From positions 188,501 through 252,500 of the forward strand of contig NC_088309.1 of assembly GCF_910592395.1 (NCBI RefSeq): 64,000 nt of DNA, written 5' to 3'. Below are positions 52,196 through 64,000 of this stretch, in pieces (the stretch's first letter is position 1; each line of letters opens with the position of its first letter). Source of the DNA: Lineus longissimus. Taxonomy: Eukaryota; Nemertea; Pilidiophora; Heteronemertea; Lineidae. The notes under the pieces are model-generated. The model had not been told where the DNA came from, made no database searches, and saw only the letters and a program-made list of their open reading frames with translations. The translations under genes and the position numbers were made by a program.

Positions 52196-53789
52196 CCGGA
52201 CATATAATTTACATCCACACAACGTCAATTGAATGTTGGACACACAACATTAAATCTTTTCTATGTTTAACAACATATATGTCTAAGTTACATTGGGCAC
52301 AATTGCCTGCGTGAACATATGTCGAATTTGGCATTGTTTACAAGTGTCACAACTTCAGTCTTGGGAGTAAATTTCCACCTTTATGTCAATTTTCTTTAAA
52401 CATAAGCTAACATGTCGATTTATAAAGACAGCAGAGGGGTGCAACAAAACAGCTAAGTTTGGAGAGGAAGACAAGTTATCACAGATAGTAAACTGAAGAC
52501 AGCAGAATATTGTATACACAGCTTACACTTAATCTACCAATACAATAATGGAACCTGTGAAAGAGGGAGCTTTAAACAACACACAATAGACAGGCAGCCC
52601 ATTGTTCCTTAACACAGAGTCACTTTGCCACAAAGGCCTATCACATGAAAGAGGCTTAATGAATAGGTGACCCATGCACACAGCAGGTTGGGCCAGGATG
52701 TTGATCAGATATTTGACTATGCTCCCTAGCTATCAAATGGTCATGTGAAAATAGTGCAATTCTGGGGTGATTGAAAATATCAATGGACCTAAAAATGACA
52801 TGTGAGAACTATTATATACTGGCACACGATCCCTCTGTAAATCAGTCAACAGATATTGATCAGATTACATTGAAATACATTGCTGGTAGAAATATATCAA
52901 CCACAGCATGGAAGAATATGATGACATGGAAACAACTTTCAATGACAATGTGCTTATGATACACTTGTAATTCAATCCTAATTCAGTGTTACTGTCCACT
53001 GCAGGAAAGGCAGTTCAACCCACAATGTTCTCAAGACCCCACGCTATTCAAATCATCCAGGACATAACTTCCAAGTACGATGGCTCATGTTCACCAATGT
53101 TTGTGCCAGAGCTCACCCCTTGTCCTCAAGGATTTCTATACCAGACCGACCATCCCCTACACTACTTGACAATGTGAACAAGATGTTCTCAAGTTCTAAA
53201 TCAGGAAGGATAAATTAGGAAGGACAAACACTTGCATTCTTCACTAAACTGGGAATAGAAAGACTTTATATGTCATGTGTACCCCTCAAATGTCATTGGC
53301 ATCTAACATGATCAGTGGTCAAGTTACCAATAGGAGGAATTCATCCCAACATTTCACAGTTAATAAGTGTTGTTGAGCCTAGGTTGTGAGTCTCTTACTC
53401 TCATTGTATGGAGCAGTGACATGAAGTACTTCACATAACAAGCAAGGAAAAGCTCCAATAGTAAGTCCTCTCAGAACTTCCACTTTACACAACAAACAAG
53501 GAAATGCACTAAGTTCACAAGCAGTCCACCTTTCCATAGAATTTAATGTGACCACTCATTGCTAACTCAAGTTGAGTAATCAGGAGATAATGGAGGCGTT
53601 TACACAATTAGAAATTGCCTGATGTGGTCATAATTTACTGGGTCAAAACACTACTTATAATTCACACCTTCAGCAGGGTCAGAGTGTTTTTCCTGTATCC
53701 TGACTACATTCAGATGGGAGCCCTGAAATTTGCCATTTGGTGAGCTTGAGTTGACAAAACCTTCTCAGAGACATTTGAGTCACATGTTT
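52196..53789. other. Intergenic or 3' UTR of the TPR gene
   Basis: No coding feature. No clear AATAAA on the minus strand was found close to the TPR stop, so the 3' end of that transcript is unplaced. Confidence 0.35.
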
Positions 53790-56700
53790 TCAATACTCCG
53801 AGCACTCTGAGGAACCTGTGAGTCTCCTTCGCCTGAGGATTGGGGATAAGAAGTATGGCAGTTTGCCATTATAATACTCGAATATGTTAAACTGAGCAAG
53901 AAGTAACATGTCGAAAAACTGGTAGAGCTCCAGGCAGAGACAGAAACAGCACATACGCAGCGCCACACTGTGGTCATCGCGAGAAAGCCGTATCGCTCTT
54001 TCGAAACAGACGCGCGCCTCGGAAAAGACGCCAAGTTCCAAGATGCAGTAACCGAGGATGGAAGTAAGAAGCGGTGAGTCTGAAACATAGACGGCATCCA
54101 TGAGATCAGTAACGTAGTACTCGGCATCATCTAACTGACCAAGATGGCGGTAGGAGACAACCAGGAGATATTTGGCGAAGACTGACGCAGGAATTATAAT
54201 CTCCTCCTCTTCAATCTCAAGTTGGATTAACTCTGGTGCAACGACTTGTTCGATACCTGAGAATATGACGTCACCGGTTGCAGAATCAGTGTTGAGAAGC
54301 TGCTGCACAATGAGGATGGTCTCGACATAACTTCGCTGGTGGAAGAGGTAGTTTGCATACTTCAATGCCAAGACAGATGAGAACTCAAGATCGACAGCGA
54401 TCTGATAATAGTTCTCTGCCTTGTACAACATCTGCTCATTCTCTGTGCCACATTCTGTCATGCACGCTTTCACATGACACAGCGTTGCTAAGTTACCATA
54501 CGTGGCAGACATCTCTGGTCCTAGCGAGTCATGGTCCTCCTCATACGCTTCGATGCACTCCAAGTAACATTCCATGGCCTTATCGACCTCGCAAGCTAGA
54601 GTGTGCGTCTGTCCCAACTGATGCATCAAACTCACAAGATCACCGCGGATGTCATCCTCCATGTCAATCTGGACATCCCGTGCCTGCCCCAGCCGCTCAG
54701 CTGCCTCCTCATACTGGTACATACTGACATGCATCCTGGCTGTCTTGGACAACAACAGATTCTGTAACGAGCTTGACTTCATCCCTCCTTTTCCATTCTC
54801 CTCGTTGTCTCGTAAAGCAAGGCAGTAATACTGGAGCGCGACCTCATGTTTCTCCATGCCCTCGTAACAGTCTCCGATTGCTTTCAGTGTCTGTACGACC
54901 TGAACCCTGTCCTTGTTAGGTGAGCAACTGCTGTATTCCCGCGCAAGTTGAAGAAACTGTAATGCTCTCTCATACGAGTCAACTGAGAGGTACGCGTAGC
55001 CTAATGTGTATATTGTCTGATTGATCAACCAGAATGATTCCTCAGCTAACTCCGGGATGCTTTCCTTGTACATCTCAGTGTAGACGTCAATTGCCCTCAG
55101 GGCAGACGCCGTCGCTTTATAATACTGCCTTGTGGCGTAATGTGAGAAACTGAGTAGAGACAGCACATATGCAATCTCAAATTTGAAAAAGGTGTCCTTC
55201 TCTACGTTTATGTGTTGATACATGAGATGTGCACACTGAAACATGGCTCCAGCCTTGGCATAGCGATGAGCAAGGAATCGTACCACCCCCAACATACAGA
55301 TCACATGTGCGTTACTCGGAAGGGACGATCGCTCCCTGGCGTTTGGGAACCAGCTGAGAGATTTCTCATAATATTGCACTGCCCGATCATAGTTGTCAGT
55401 CATGACGCTACAGTCCCCGAGTTTAGTTAAAACTTTAGCCATAAGATCAGTATAGATCTTGTCCTGGCTTTGTAAGTCTTTAAGAATAGCAAAAGCGTGT
55501 TGGTAGCATGTCAGTGCCTCATATGTGCTGATAGAGTAACTATTCTTGTTGTCGCGACCATCGTACGCTTCCTCATCCCATTCTTCATCACTCTCCACAA
55601 AATCCAGGATCTCTGCGTTCAACTCATCACGGATCGTGAGAATGACGTGGTCCCGTAATGTCTCACCGTGCTGATGTTCGATGATGTACGCATTGCCCAT
55701 CTCGTACCAGATCTCAGCTATCCGGATGTGAACATCAGTTTTGTAAATGAAATTCATCATCCGCATTGCCTGTTCCATCAGACCAACACCGCCAATGATG
55801 TCACAATTGCGCGTGCGAATCACCCCAAGCTTCTTCAAGATGTAGGCCATCTTTTCATCAAGGAGGCCGCCCTCCTTGTAGGTTGTGTGGAAGAGTCCTA
55901 ACGCCTTCTCATAAACCGAGGAGGCTTTCCCGAGGAGTCCCTGATTAAACATATTATCTGCCATTAGAAGAATACTGTGCGCTAAAGTCACCTGAATGTT
56001 TTCATTGTTTATAGGAAGCACCAAAGATTTTGAGGCAACATTACCAGATTCAGTTTTACGACCTCTCACCAGGTCTCGTTTCAGGTCAAAATGCAAACTA
56101 CTCGTCTCTGTCACCGGTGAGCATTCCTCTAATGTGGCGAGGCGATACGTTCTCAGTTCATGTGGAGACAAGTCTTCGATCGGCAGTGTTTTACTACTTT
56201 CGTATTTGCCAAGCTTGCGAATGGCCGATAGCGGACTCAACGTGCCTGTTTCAACTTGCTCCACTTTTAGTTCACACGACTCAAGCGTTTCTATTCCGAT
56301 CAATATTGGTTCCGACTGTGTCACAATTTCAGAGTTGTTATTTGATAGGCCTATAGAGGGAAGTCCTTTCTTGTTGTCTTTTATACTATCGTACTCATAT
56401 TCAACAACAGATTTCCTCATCATTTCTGTCATGTGCTCACCCTCCTTAAACACAGTTTGTTGGTAGCTGAAACCATGTGAGTATTGACCACAATTAGAGT
56501 TCGCGACTGAGCCGTCATGGCCTAAGTATTCACCATGATTACGTTTCTCACCTCTAGACACCTCAGCGCCCTCTTTACTTGAAGTGAAAGCTAGTGGATT
56601 GACAATACGATCACGGCAGAATCCCGTATCCGGTTCAGTCTCTGGAATCGGATTGACCACAATGCTGTCTTCGTCATACTCAATGACATTATCACCTTTA

Positions 56701-57863
56701 GTGCGGAAGGAATGAGTATGGTTGACATAGTTGCCAATCTCAGATGTTTCAGATACTCTTTCATTCCGACTGTTATAAAGCTGAGATTCCTCCGTGGTGT
56801 TATCAGAGCCGCTACCGTTGTCGTTCTCATCAATAACACCATTAGCAAAACTATAATCAACCTTGAAATCATCTAACGTCTCATCTAGTATACTCTGATG
56901 CTGATCAATGATGCCCTGCCACGACACCACTGGTGTGTTCAGGAACCGTTTCTTGAGAGTGTCAGCTTTCTTTTTTAAGTAGTCGACTGCTTTTTTGATT
57001 TGTTGTTCAGATGAGGGTTTTATGATGGGGGTAACGTTGAGGGACTGTGGTCGCTTGGGTACGATGGTGCAGTTCTGATTTTGTATGTCTACTGCAGTGT
57101 TATAGTTGTGATACTGGTCGAGACAGCTTGTACTTCGACTCCTATCTAACCGGTTCAACCCATACTTGATTGCGCCAGGACTATGGAACAAGAATTTACG
57201 CTGCAATTTGTGATACCTTTCACGAAAATACTCAACAGTTTTGTGCACCTTTTTTTCAACCGGCTCAATTTTAGGCTCTGCGATTTCGATAACGCGACCC
57301 ATATTTGAAGCGCCATATTCAAGTCTGTTTTTGCAATACGTCTGAAGTTTGTCAAGCCAGCCGCCCACCCCAACTGGCTTGTCATTCCCCTCGCTGAGAA
57401 TCCTATACAAAGATGCATACACACCTGGCCGCTCTTCAAATAAGATGCTCTCCTTTAAAGACTCCATCAAGCGCTCTTGCTGAAATCGAAATTTCATGCC
57501 GATACTGTCCCGCTTATCACAGAACCAAATGGAGTCATCATTCGCAGAGCACTTGTTTGCTTCAGTGTTGCTAACTCTGACCGCATGCTGCAGTAGGATA
57601 ATTGCCTGTATGTTCATCCACTGCCATTCTAGTTTGTCTATCATGTGTAGCTGTGAACTATGTTTTAGATAAACATCGGCCAAGCCCTCGTAACACTTAA
57701 CCAATGATTTCTTATTATTATCCAGCTCCTTAATGTGCTGTATCAATCTCAGATATAGATCCTCCGCGTCTGAGAGCCGCATGCGATTCAACGAATCGAG
57801 TGCTTGATTCGTAACGGCCTCGATCGAGTCGAACTTGGACAGGGCAAGTTTTCTCTCCATCAT
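53790..57863 (-). CDS. Large uninterrupted TPR-repeat protein, 1357 residues
   Basis: A single 4.07-kb open frame starts MMERKLALSKFDS and ends SSECSEY. Residues 1-160 are helical with a TPR-like segment (about 24-68). Residues 200-320 carry two copies of a basic motif (VEYFRERYHKLQRKFL at 210 and VDYLKKKADTLKKRFL at 293). Residues 320-620 are acidic, Asn/Ser-rich and probably disordered. From about 625 to 1300 many TPRs follow, such as 809-840 (AKVLTKLGDCSVMTDNYDRA), 949-977 (YTLGYAYLSVDSYERALQFL), 990-1020 (KAIGDCYEGMEKHEVALQYY) and 1266-1294 (GYCILELGVFSEARVCFERA). TPRs mediate protein binding, so a scaffold role is inferred. No catalytic domain, signal peptide or convincing membrane segment is seen. 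The lack of introns contrasts with its neighbours and could mean a retrocopy origin. The first ATG is chosen because the upstream sequence leaves the frame. Confidence 0.9.
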   Translation of the reverse strand: MMERKLALSKFDSIEAVTNQALDSLNRMRLSDAEDLYLRLIQHIKELDNNKKSLVKCYEGLADVYLKHSSQLHMIDKLEWQWMNIQAIILLQHAVRVSNTEANKCSANDDSIWFCDKRDSIGMKFRFQQERLMESLKESILFEERPGVYASLYRILSEGNDKPVGVGGWLDKLQTYCKNRLEYGASNMGRVIEIAEPKIEPVEKKVHKTVEYFRERYHKLQRKFLFHSPGAIKYGLNRLDRSRSTSCLDQYHNYNTAVDIQNQNCTIVPKRPQSLNVTPIIKPSSEQQIKKAVDYLKKKADTLKKRFLNTPVVSWQGIIDQHQSILDETLDDFKVDYSFANGVIDENDNGSGSDNTTEESQLYNSRNERVSETSEIGNYVNHTHSFRTKGDNVIEYDEDSIVVNPIPETEPDTGFCRDRIVNPLAFTSSKEGAEVSRGEKRNHGEYLGHDGSVANSNCGQYSHGFSYQQTVFKEGEHMTEMMRKSVVEYEYDSIKDNKKGLPSIGLSNNNSEIVTQSEPILIGIETLESCELKVEQVETGTLSPLSAIRKLGKYESSKTLPIEDLSPHELRTYRLATLEECSPVTETSSLHFDLKRDLVRGRKTESGNVASKSLVLPINNENIQVTLAHSILLMADNMFNQGLLGKASSVYEKALGLFHTTYKEGGLLDEKMAYILKKLGVIRTRNCDIIGGVGLMEQAMRMMNFIYKTDVHIRIAEIWYEMGNAYIIEHQHGETLRDHVILTIRDELNAEILDFVESDEEWDEEAYDGRDNKNSYSISTYEALTCYQHAFAILKDLQSQDKIYTDLMAKVLTKLGDCSVMTDNYDRAVQYYEKSLSWFPNARERSSLPSNAHVICMLGVVRFLAHRYAKAGAMFQCAHLMYQHINVEKDTFFKFEIAYVLSLLSFSHYATRQYYKATASALRAIDVYTEMYKESIPELAEESFWLINQTIYTLGYAYLSVDSYERALQFLQLAREYSSCSPNKDRVQVVQTLKAIGDCYEGMEKHEVALQYYCLALRDNEENGKGGMKSSSLQNLLLSKTARMHVSMYQYEEAAERLGQARDVQIDMEDDIRGDLVSLMHQLGQTHTLACEVDKAMECYLECIEAYEEDHDSLGPEMSATYGNLATLCHVKACMTECGTENEQMLYKAENYYQIAVDLEFSSVLALKYANYLFHQRSYVETILIVQQLLNTDSATGDVIFSGIEQVVAPELIQLEIEEEEIIIPASVFAKYLLVVSYRHLGQLDDAEYYVTDLMDAVYVSDSPLLTSILGYCILELGVFSEARVCFERAIRLSRDDHSVALRMCCFCLCLELYQFFDMLLLAQFNIFEYYNGKLPYFLSPILRRRRLTGSSECSEY

Positions 57864-60800
57864 GATGATCGTTTACACAGCAACTATCCAAACTAAGAAC
57901 AATCACGCCACCATTTGAAGGAACGAGGAATTAAGTCGGATGTAACATTGGATGAGGAAAGTTTGCCGCAGCACAACACGAGGCGATCATTGTATTGTAG
58001 CAAAGCGACAACTGACCAATGTTTATACACGAGTTATAACATAAACAACAATCTTTGCTCATTTATAATCCACTGGATAGAACCGTTCTGCACACTTTCT
58101 CAAAAGACAAATACGGTAAACAAATATGTAATCCAAATTTTCTATCCGAAATGCTTTTATGTGCATTATCCTATAGCAACGTCAACAGGTTGCTGATACC
58201 CAACAGTACATGAAGCCTGAAGCCTGATGAAACGTATCTCATCACAGAAACGGCACAAACGTTACATATTCACAGCTCAAACTTCAACGCATGCATGAAT
58301 ATTCTCAACATCAATCCATGCACGAAGCCAACACTTGAAGCAGCTGATGGAATCCCACTCCAACTCTGTCCAATCGTTTTAATTGCTGAGCGAATGATAC
58401 TGGCACTGTTCCAATGTAAGGAGTGCAGCAGGGAAATGTGCCTGAAGTTTATCTACATAACTGTCTTCCTGAAGTAGCATCATAATAATCATATTCTGTA
58501 AATCAGTCGACAACCCGCAACTGCAATCCTCATTTCCATCATCTCATTTGTATCTCAGCATGCCTCATAAGTTACCTCTTCTCAAGGACTATGAACCTCA
58601 TCTGAAAAATAGGAGAAGAGAATACATAATTAATACAACAGTCGACACCATGCAGCAAACTCTGGGGATTCATGCATTGATCAGGGTTCTCTACATGTGT
58701 TGATGGAGCAACTGTTAAGCCTTAAGTCACTGTGACATGCACGGGAACAGCTTAAAACATTCTTCTGAGATGCCATTGTTCAATATTCCAACTTATCTTA
58801 GCAATAACTTCTGCCATACCTGCCTCTCACTCAACTTCTCAATAGTCTACCTGCCCCTTAACCCTTGACAAGGGTTGGTTAACATCTCAACATTACATTC
58901 AACAATTTTGAAAATGATCAAAACACTTAAAGTACACTGTCAACACTCTCTGAAGCACGCCAACAGGAGAAAGCCAAAGTAAGCACCATCCTGTGAAAGA
59001 CCTTCCACTTGTCCCGGTGAACTGACATATATTCTGACATGTTTCAATATGTAGGGTAATTTCCAATCACACCAACATGAAACAGTTTTCAAAATCACAT
59101 TCAATTAGACCCATAGTCAGAGTAACATTGAAGAATTCGATACTGATGCCAGTTATGCAAAGATTTTCGATGATTGAGATGTAGAATGGCATTCTTGGAG
59201 ACAAAAATATTGAACGCTGGGTACCTGTCACAGTTCGATGGACCCAGCACTCACTAGATCTTGCACCAACAAAACAACCGTGTTGCGGCAAATTTGATCA
59301 AGGCCTTTGAGGGCCAATCTATACTGAAACTAGGTTCTCAGCATGGTCCATCTGACAATACTGAATACAGGCTGTGACACCACTAAGCCATAAGTCATGT
59401 AAGTAATCAACTGATCCACAGACAATGAAATGACATCATGGCTCACCAACTGAAAGAGGTCTCTCACTTACCAAGCATACATAGTGTACTCCACAACAAA
59501 GAGGGCATACCCTCATGACTAGCCCTCAATCTGTGATCAAATTCATTTCACATTCACAGCCCTGAGTGAGGCCACAAAAACACAATAGTCACACTCAACT
59601 TTACTTACAAAATTATAACTGTGGCTGTGATTGGTCAAGCACTACAGGTACTTAAGATATGTCAATATATGCCACATCAAATATCATAATCACATACACC
59701 TACATTACAATCTGCTGACACATTTGGTCCCCACTCAATATTGCGAAATGAAAACATCCAAGAGGACAGGCGATGACAACTATAAACATAAGCTGAAGTG
59801 AATGGTTTTTGACTTTCTTTACCTACAAATGGGTACATCCTTCTATGTAATCAGGACATGTCAGAGACGAAATGAACACATCCAGCAACCGCTGGATTCT
59901 TTACAAGAGTGAGATCCCACCAAACACAAAACCGGACAGATCCCCACCAAACAAAAAACCGGACAGAATCTACACTGTAATCAGGTGAAATATCATATCC
60001 GGCCTCTCATGATCGGTCGATCACAAAATGCCACAACATACATCGCCGGTCAATGACACCCACGGATCACACTCACCTGATACATAACCACCCCCACCTT
60101 TGATGTTGCAATTAACGAGGAAATATCCAAATTCTGGCTCACATACTGAATCATAAATCTATTATGAAATTCGATACCGCAAATCAAAGTTGTCAAATGC
60201 GCCCAAAGTGCACAAGGCAAATATGATATTTGGACAAAGTGTCCCAGTTTTCTTTGACTCTGCTTAGCCTACTCCAGTTGAGTGAACCAATGGGACCCAG
60301 GCACTGTGTTCATTGTTGCCATTTCAATGATATTCTCTGTGATAATAACAAAAATAACTGATTCAAATGTAGTTTGAACACGCTCGGTGGACTCATGAAA
60401 ACACCTCACAAAAACCTCTTGGGGATTTTGAATGCCTTAACCTACTCAGAAGACATCAACACAACAGGATTTGAACTGTCATGAGGAATCCAAGGTCAGG
60501 ACAGTCATGGAACCAGCAGTATCACACGAGACATCAATGAGCATTGATTGAGCCCTAATGTTATTTGCATACTGATTATTTGAAACAGTGATGAAAAACA
60601 ACAAAATCATACCAAAACACACAAGACCTAATTTTAAATAACCATCAAATCCCTCCAGAGTGGCCTGATTGCAATTAATGATGGTGTAATTGTCAAATGG
60701 ATGTTTGATTGCAGACGACTAGTAAAAACTGTACAATCTGAATTGTTCATGAACAAACGTAGGCAACTGTGTGTTTGCAAGCATTCAGACGCATAATAGC

Positions 60801-62921
60801 AATGTCTGATCAAGGCAACATTGTATTGATTAAGTTCACTGATGGTAACATAGCTATTTAAGTAAGGTAACGACCACTTGATCTCAGTGGCCTCAAACCC
60901 TTCAGATCCATACTGTCTGACCAAGTTATGCAGCAAGAACACCAAGACCACATCAGACCTGTTCTGTTTTCTTGGCGATTCATTCTGACACCAGTCAGAT
61001 TATGTAAGCGAGAATTGTATTACGGTCAACTATCATAGCAATAATTCATCGACCTGATATGCTCAAGACTGGCGTGAGGAACCACTGCAAATATCATGAT
61101 CTGATCCCCTGTGACAGTCCCTAACATTATGCTTTTCATTTTCGTGACCAAAATTGCAGACCAAACACATACCATGCCATTGTGAAGATGCACTGAATAA
61201 TGAATTGCAGAAGCACCAATCACACACTTATCACATCACCCATCGTAAAAAGACGCCAATCTGGGTAACTCGGTTATCATAATTCCTGCTCTGGTATGAA
61301 TATTGGCAGAAAGAGCTCCTCAAATACATTCGTAAAGATTGCATGTAAAATAACACAACGACGTCAACGTGCATTGGACTGGGACTGAATATGCTATGGC
61401 AACTGAGCAGTATCGATTTGGCTTCCAATGCGTCTGGTATCATTCCTACTCCCATGTGCACACAAGTGGCTGTGACCATGTGGGCCGTACTGGCATGGAA
61501 AGTGAGATGAATTGTACCGGATGAGCTGGAAGGGAAATCACCAGAAACCAAATTTATCAAAAACTTGAAAATGAAGACTGCTTTGAAATTGAAAAGGATC
61601 TTGAATTAGCCTAATATAGATTCCAGCAAAATGCTGGTTTGCTAAAAACAATGTTACTTTATGAGCAACAAAGGAATGGTTAATGATATTAAATAAGATA
61701 ATTGCATGAATTATATCAAAACTTGGCGTAACTAACTTGTAACTAGTATTAGTAACAGAATGTACTTGAATCGTGATGATCACAAAACTACTAATTGGAC
61801 TATCAGTCACATCATCGATACAGAAACATATGCACCTAATGACCTATAGCTGTACGTGATAGCTGATAGATTGACTTGAACCATAGAGGGATTATTAAAT
61901 ATTATTATTAATAATACCTCCATGCTTGAACCATCTACTTCTTGCACAAAAACTTAGGTTGATGGGGAATGAGGGCTAAAACGGCAGTTGGATGCATGGA
62001 AAGCCCATGCAGGTCGGGGTGGAAGGGGGGGTGCGCAATACAAATTCTAACCCCATGCACATTCCAATTTTGGCGATTAGGTTTATTTTCGCAACTCAGT
62101 GCCCCCCTCCCCCCCAGCTTTGCCTTTGGGGAGACCTTGGAAGTATAATTCCTCCAAGGGGAGACCAACCTGACCAGGCTAATCAGTAACTCACCCCTCG
62201 CACTGAGAATGAAAGTCACACGCCCCGGCTTCCATTCCAGCACAAATTCTCTGTACGACGCTGGGTAGTATGGACAGCAAAGGGTTTATCATCGCCCTTT
62301 ATCATCATGGCATGGCATTTATTACAAAAAAGGGGAGTGGCACATGGAAAACACCACCCCACCTACAGTGAAATTGTTCAACTACAAAACAGGTAGGCCC
62401 CCTAAGAACTGTTGCATTTTTTACCGTTTCTCTTCTCTCGCCGCGCCATGTTCTCTAGACATGCCAGTCATATTGTGGTGAAATCCTCTGGTTAGGACAT
62501 AAAGAAAACATCTTCACATCAGATTACACCAGAATAAATCCAAGAATGTACTGCACCACAGAAATATCTCTCGAAATAATGCTACATCGGAAAATATCAT
62601 TCTTGCCAGTTTCCCCATCAGCGCCACCACACAGTTGATAAATCAATTAAACGTCTTCAAAGGTTGGTTGAAAAGCTTGTCCCTGGGCTGGCATTGGCCT
62701 ATTATCAAATGCAGACTAATGAATACTTCAAGCATTGCTGCGTAAATTTGTGTGTATAATACATACAATACATGTGTAAAGGACACTAATGGTAGCAGAT
62801 AATATAAATACTGCAATATTATGTCTGGTTATGGTTATGGTTTTAACTCACTGAATATGCTTATTGCCAAAGCCAACCTACTCGCCTGCATCGTCAGTTT
62901 TTGAACCAACCCTAATCAAAC
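57864..62921. other. Intergenic, upstream of the TPR gene
   Basis: Five kb without a supported gene or repeat array. A possible acceptor (TTGTTCTTAG) just upstream of the TPR start hints at a 5' UTR intron. Near 62420-62449 the minus strand reads ATGGCGCGGCGAGAGAAG then a GTAAAA donor-like site in CpG-rich context, a possible distant first exon, unproven. A short A/T palindrome lies at about 61886-61922. Confidence 0.4.
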
Positions 62922-63053
62922 ATGGCCGCCAACTTTCTCGAGTTTTGTCAACATCACCACAATTATCACATTATATCTAAGCGTATTACACAGTTTAAGT
63001 CACAAGTTACAGGCTTAAACACAAGAACTTAATTCCAGGCACAGTGAGAAATC

Positions 63054-64000
63054 ATGCGAGAGGCAAAGAAACGCAACAAAGGCGTCGATCTGACGACCTT
63101 TTCATTGAAGGTTTGTGGCCAAAGTCAAGGACGAGCATGCAAGAGTTCAACAGGAGAAGATGATAAACATGTGGATGTAGACGTGAAACCCACTATAGTC
63201 TATGGTTATTTCAGTATTTCCAATAGACCCTTTACCAGACACGCCGCTACCACTTATGCCAGGCTAGGGTCACCACCAGGGAAACAAACCATCTAGGTTT
63301 TCATGGTCAAAACCCGCGAGGCCCAGACAAGTCAATGCCTCTCGAGCCATTTGGTATTTGGTATTGAAGGGCCTGTAGTGTAGGCCTACAGTCTCCCTAC
63401 TTTAGAATTAAATGCTTCTTTTTGTTTCTCTTTTTTTAGGTTGAGGAACTAACAAGCCTCTATCATGGGATGACTGCGGCAAACAAGAAAAAGGCAGCTG
63501 CAATCCTATCCTCTGCCTGGAAGAACATGTCTCCAATTGCCTCTGACAAGGAGAAGAACAGTGCAGGACACCCGGCTGTCTCAGAGCCTTCATCTGTGTT
63601 ACCACGGCCACATAAAAAAGGTAGGAATTATCTTGGGAGATCCTCCACTGCTCCTGGAGGCAAAGTTATGCTGAAAGGATGAGTGATGTTCGAATCTAGT
63701 TTACGCAGGACATCACCAAAGTGTTTCTTTTGGCATTAGGAATACAAGAATATTTTCAAATCCTTGTAATATGTTATCTAACTCTTATTCATTTGCTCTT
63801 CCTTTTTAGGTCTCTTCAAGAAAAATGCTGGTGATACGACTAATGGCAATACTGGTGAGGGTCAGGGCGAGTTCACTTCTCTGTTGCAGAACATGCTGGA
63901 CACAGTAGTATCCAAAGAAGATGGGCAGCAAGGGAGAAAGATGAAATTGAGACGCCGGAAATCTCAGACAAGACATGTCACTTCTCGAACGGGTAGACAG
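63054..64000 (+). CDS. Start of an unrecognised basic protein gene, cut by the window edge
   Basis: Three exons fit: 63054-63110 (MREAKKRNKGVDLTTFSLK, then GTTTGT donor), 63440-63622 (acceptor TTTTTTTAG, VEELTSLYHGMTAANKKKAA, donor G|GTAGGA) and 63810 to the edge (acceptor CCTTTTTAG, LFKKNAGDTTNGNTGEGQGE and later KMKLRRRKSQTRH). Phases agree at both junctions, so 144 codons are readable. The product is Lys/Arg-rich with Ser/Gly linkers, suggesting a nuclear or nucleic-acid-associated protein, but no domain is recognised. If intron 1 is retained the frame stops at 63294-63296. A short upstream ATG frame (62922-63032) precedes it. Confidence 0.5.

Noticed and set aside
62922-63032. Upstream ATG frame of 36 codons in a good start context
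   Set aside because: No protein features, and it ends before the larger open exon. Probably 5' UTR, noted in the edge-gene entry.

Overview
The window is nuclear DNA from an animal, most likely a marine invertebrate. Its genes are split by introns with GT..AG junctions, its proteins belong to animal families (DAPK-type kinase, HACD3-type dehydratase), there is no operon-like packing, and about 18% of the sequence is minisatellite arrays. The palindrome-like word TAGGCCTA recurs outside the arrays. I cannot fix the phylum from the sequence alone.

Layout. From 1 to about 24 kb the sequence is gene-poor: five large minisatellite arrays plus several small ones, a 1.6-kb inverted-repeat element (4760-6347), and on the minus strand a cluster of exon-like segments (6.7-8.5 kb) of an unidentified gene. 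From 24138 to 41667, on the minus strand, lies a complete DAPK2/3-like death-associated protein kinase that I assembled from ten exons (372 codons). Its introns hold three minisatellites and several inverted-repeat elements, including a Mutator-like element with 55-bp termini and a perfect 9-bp target duplication (34763-35807). From 44068 to 47187, minus strand, is HACD3, an ER 3-hydroxyacyl-CoA dehydratase with an N-terminal CS/p23 domain, in eight constitutive exons plus one probable cassette exon. It shares a 1-kb divergent promoter with an unrecognised plus-strand gene of about 301 residues (48186-50304). That promoter carries a 35-bp inverted repeat 484 bp apart. From 53790 to 57863, minus strand, is an uninterrupted 1357-codon TPR protein. 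At the right edge (63054 onward) a small basic, unrecognised plus-strand gene begins and runs out of the window.

How the genes relate. No shared pathway is evident: the kinase is a Ca2+/calmodulin-regulated signalling enzyme, HACD3 elongates very long fatty acids in the ER, and the TPR protein is a probable scaffold. DAPK2 and HACD3 also map to the same human band (15q22.31), so their adjacency may be ancient linkage. All twelve minisatellites lie in the first 43 kb and none in the last 21 kb, which splits the window into a repeat-rich and a repeat-poor half.

Limits. Exons were called by eye from splice sites, reading frame and family knowledge. The kinase, HACD3 and TPR genes are well supported. 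The 6.7-11 kb exon candidates and the edge gene are weak and flagged as such.
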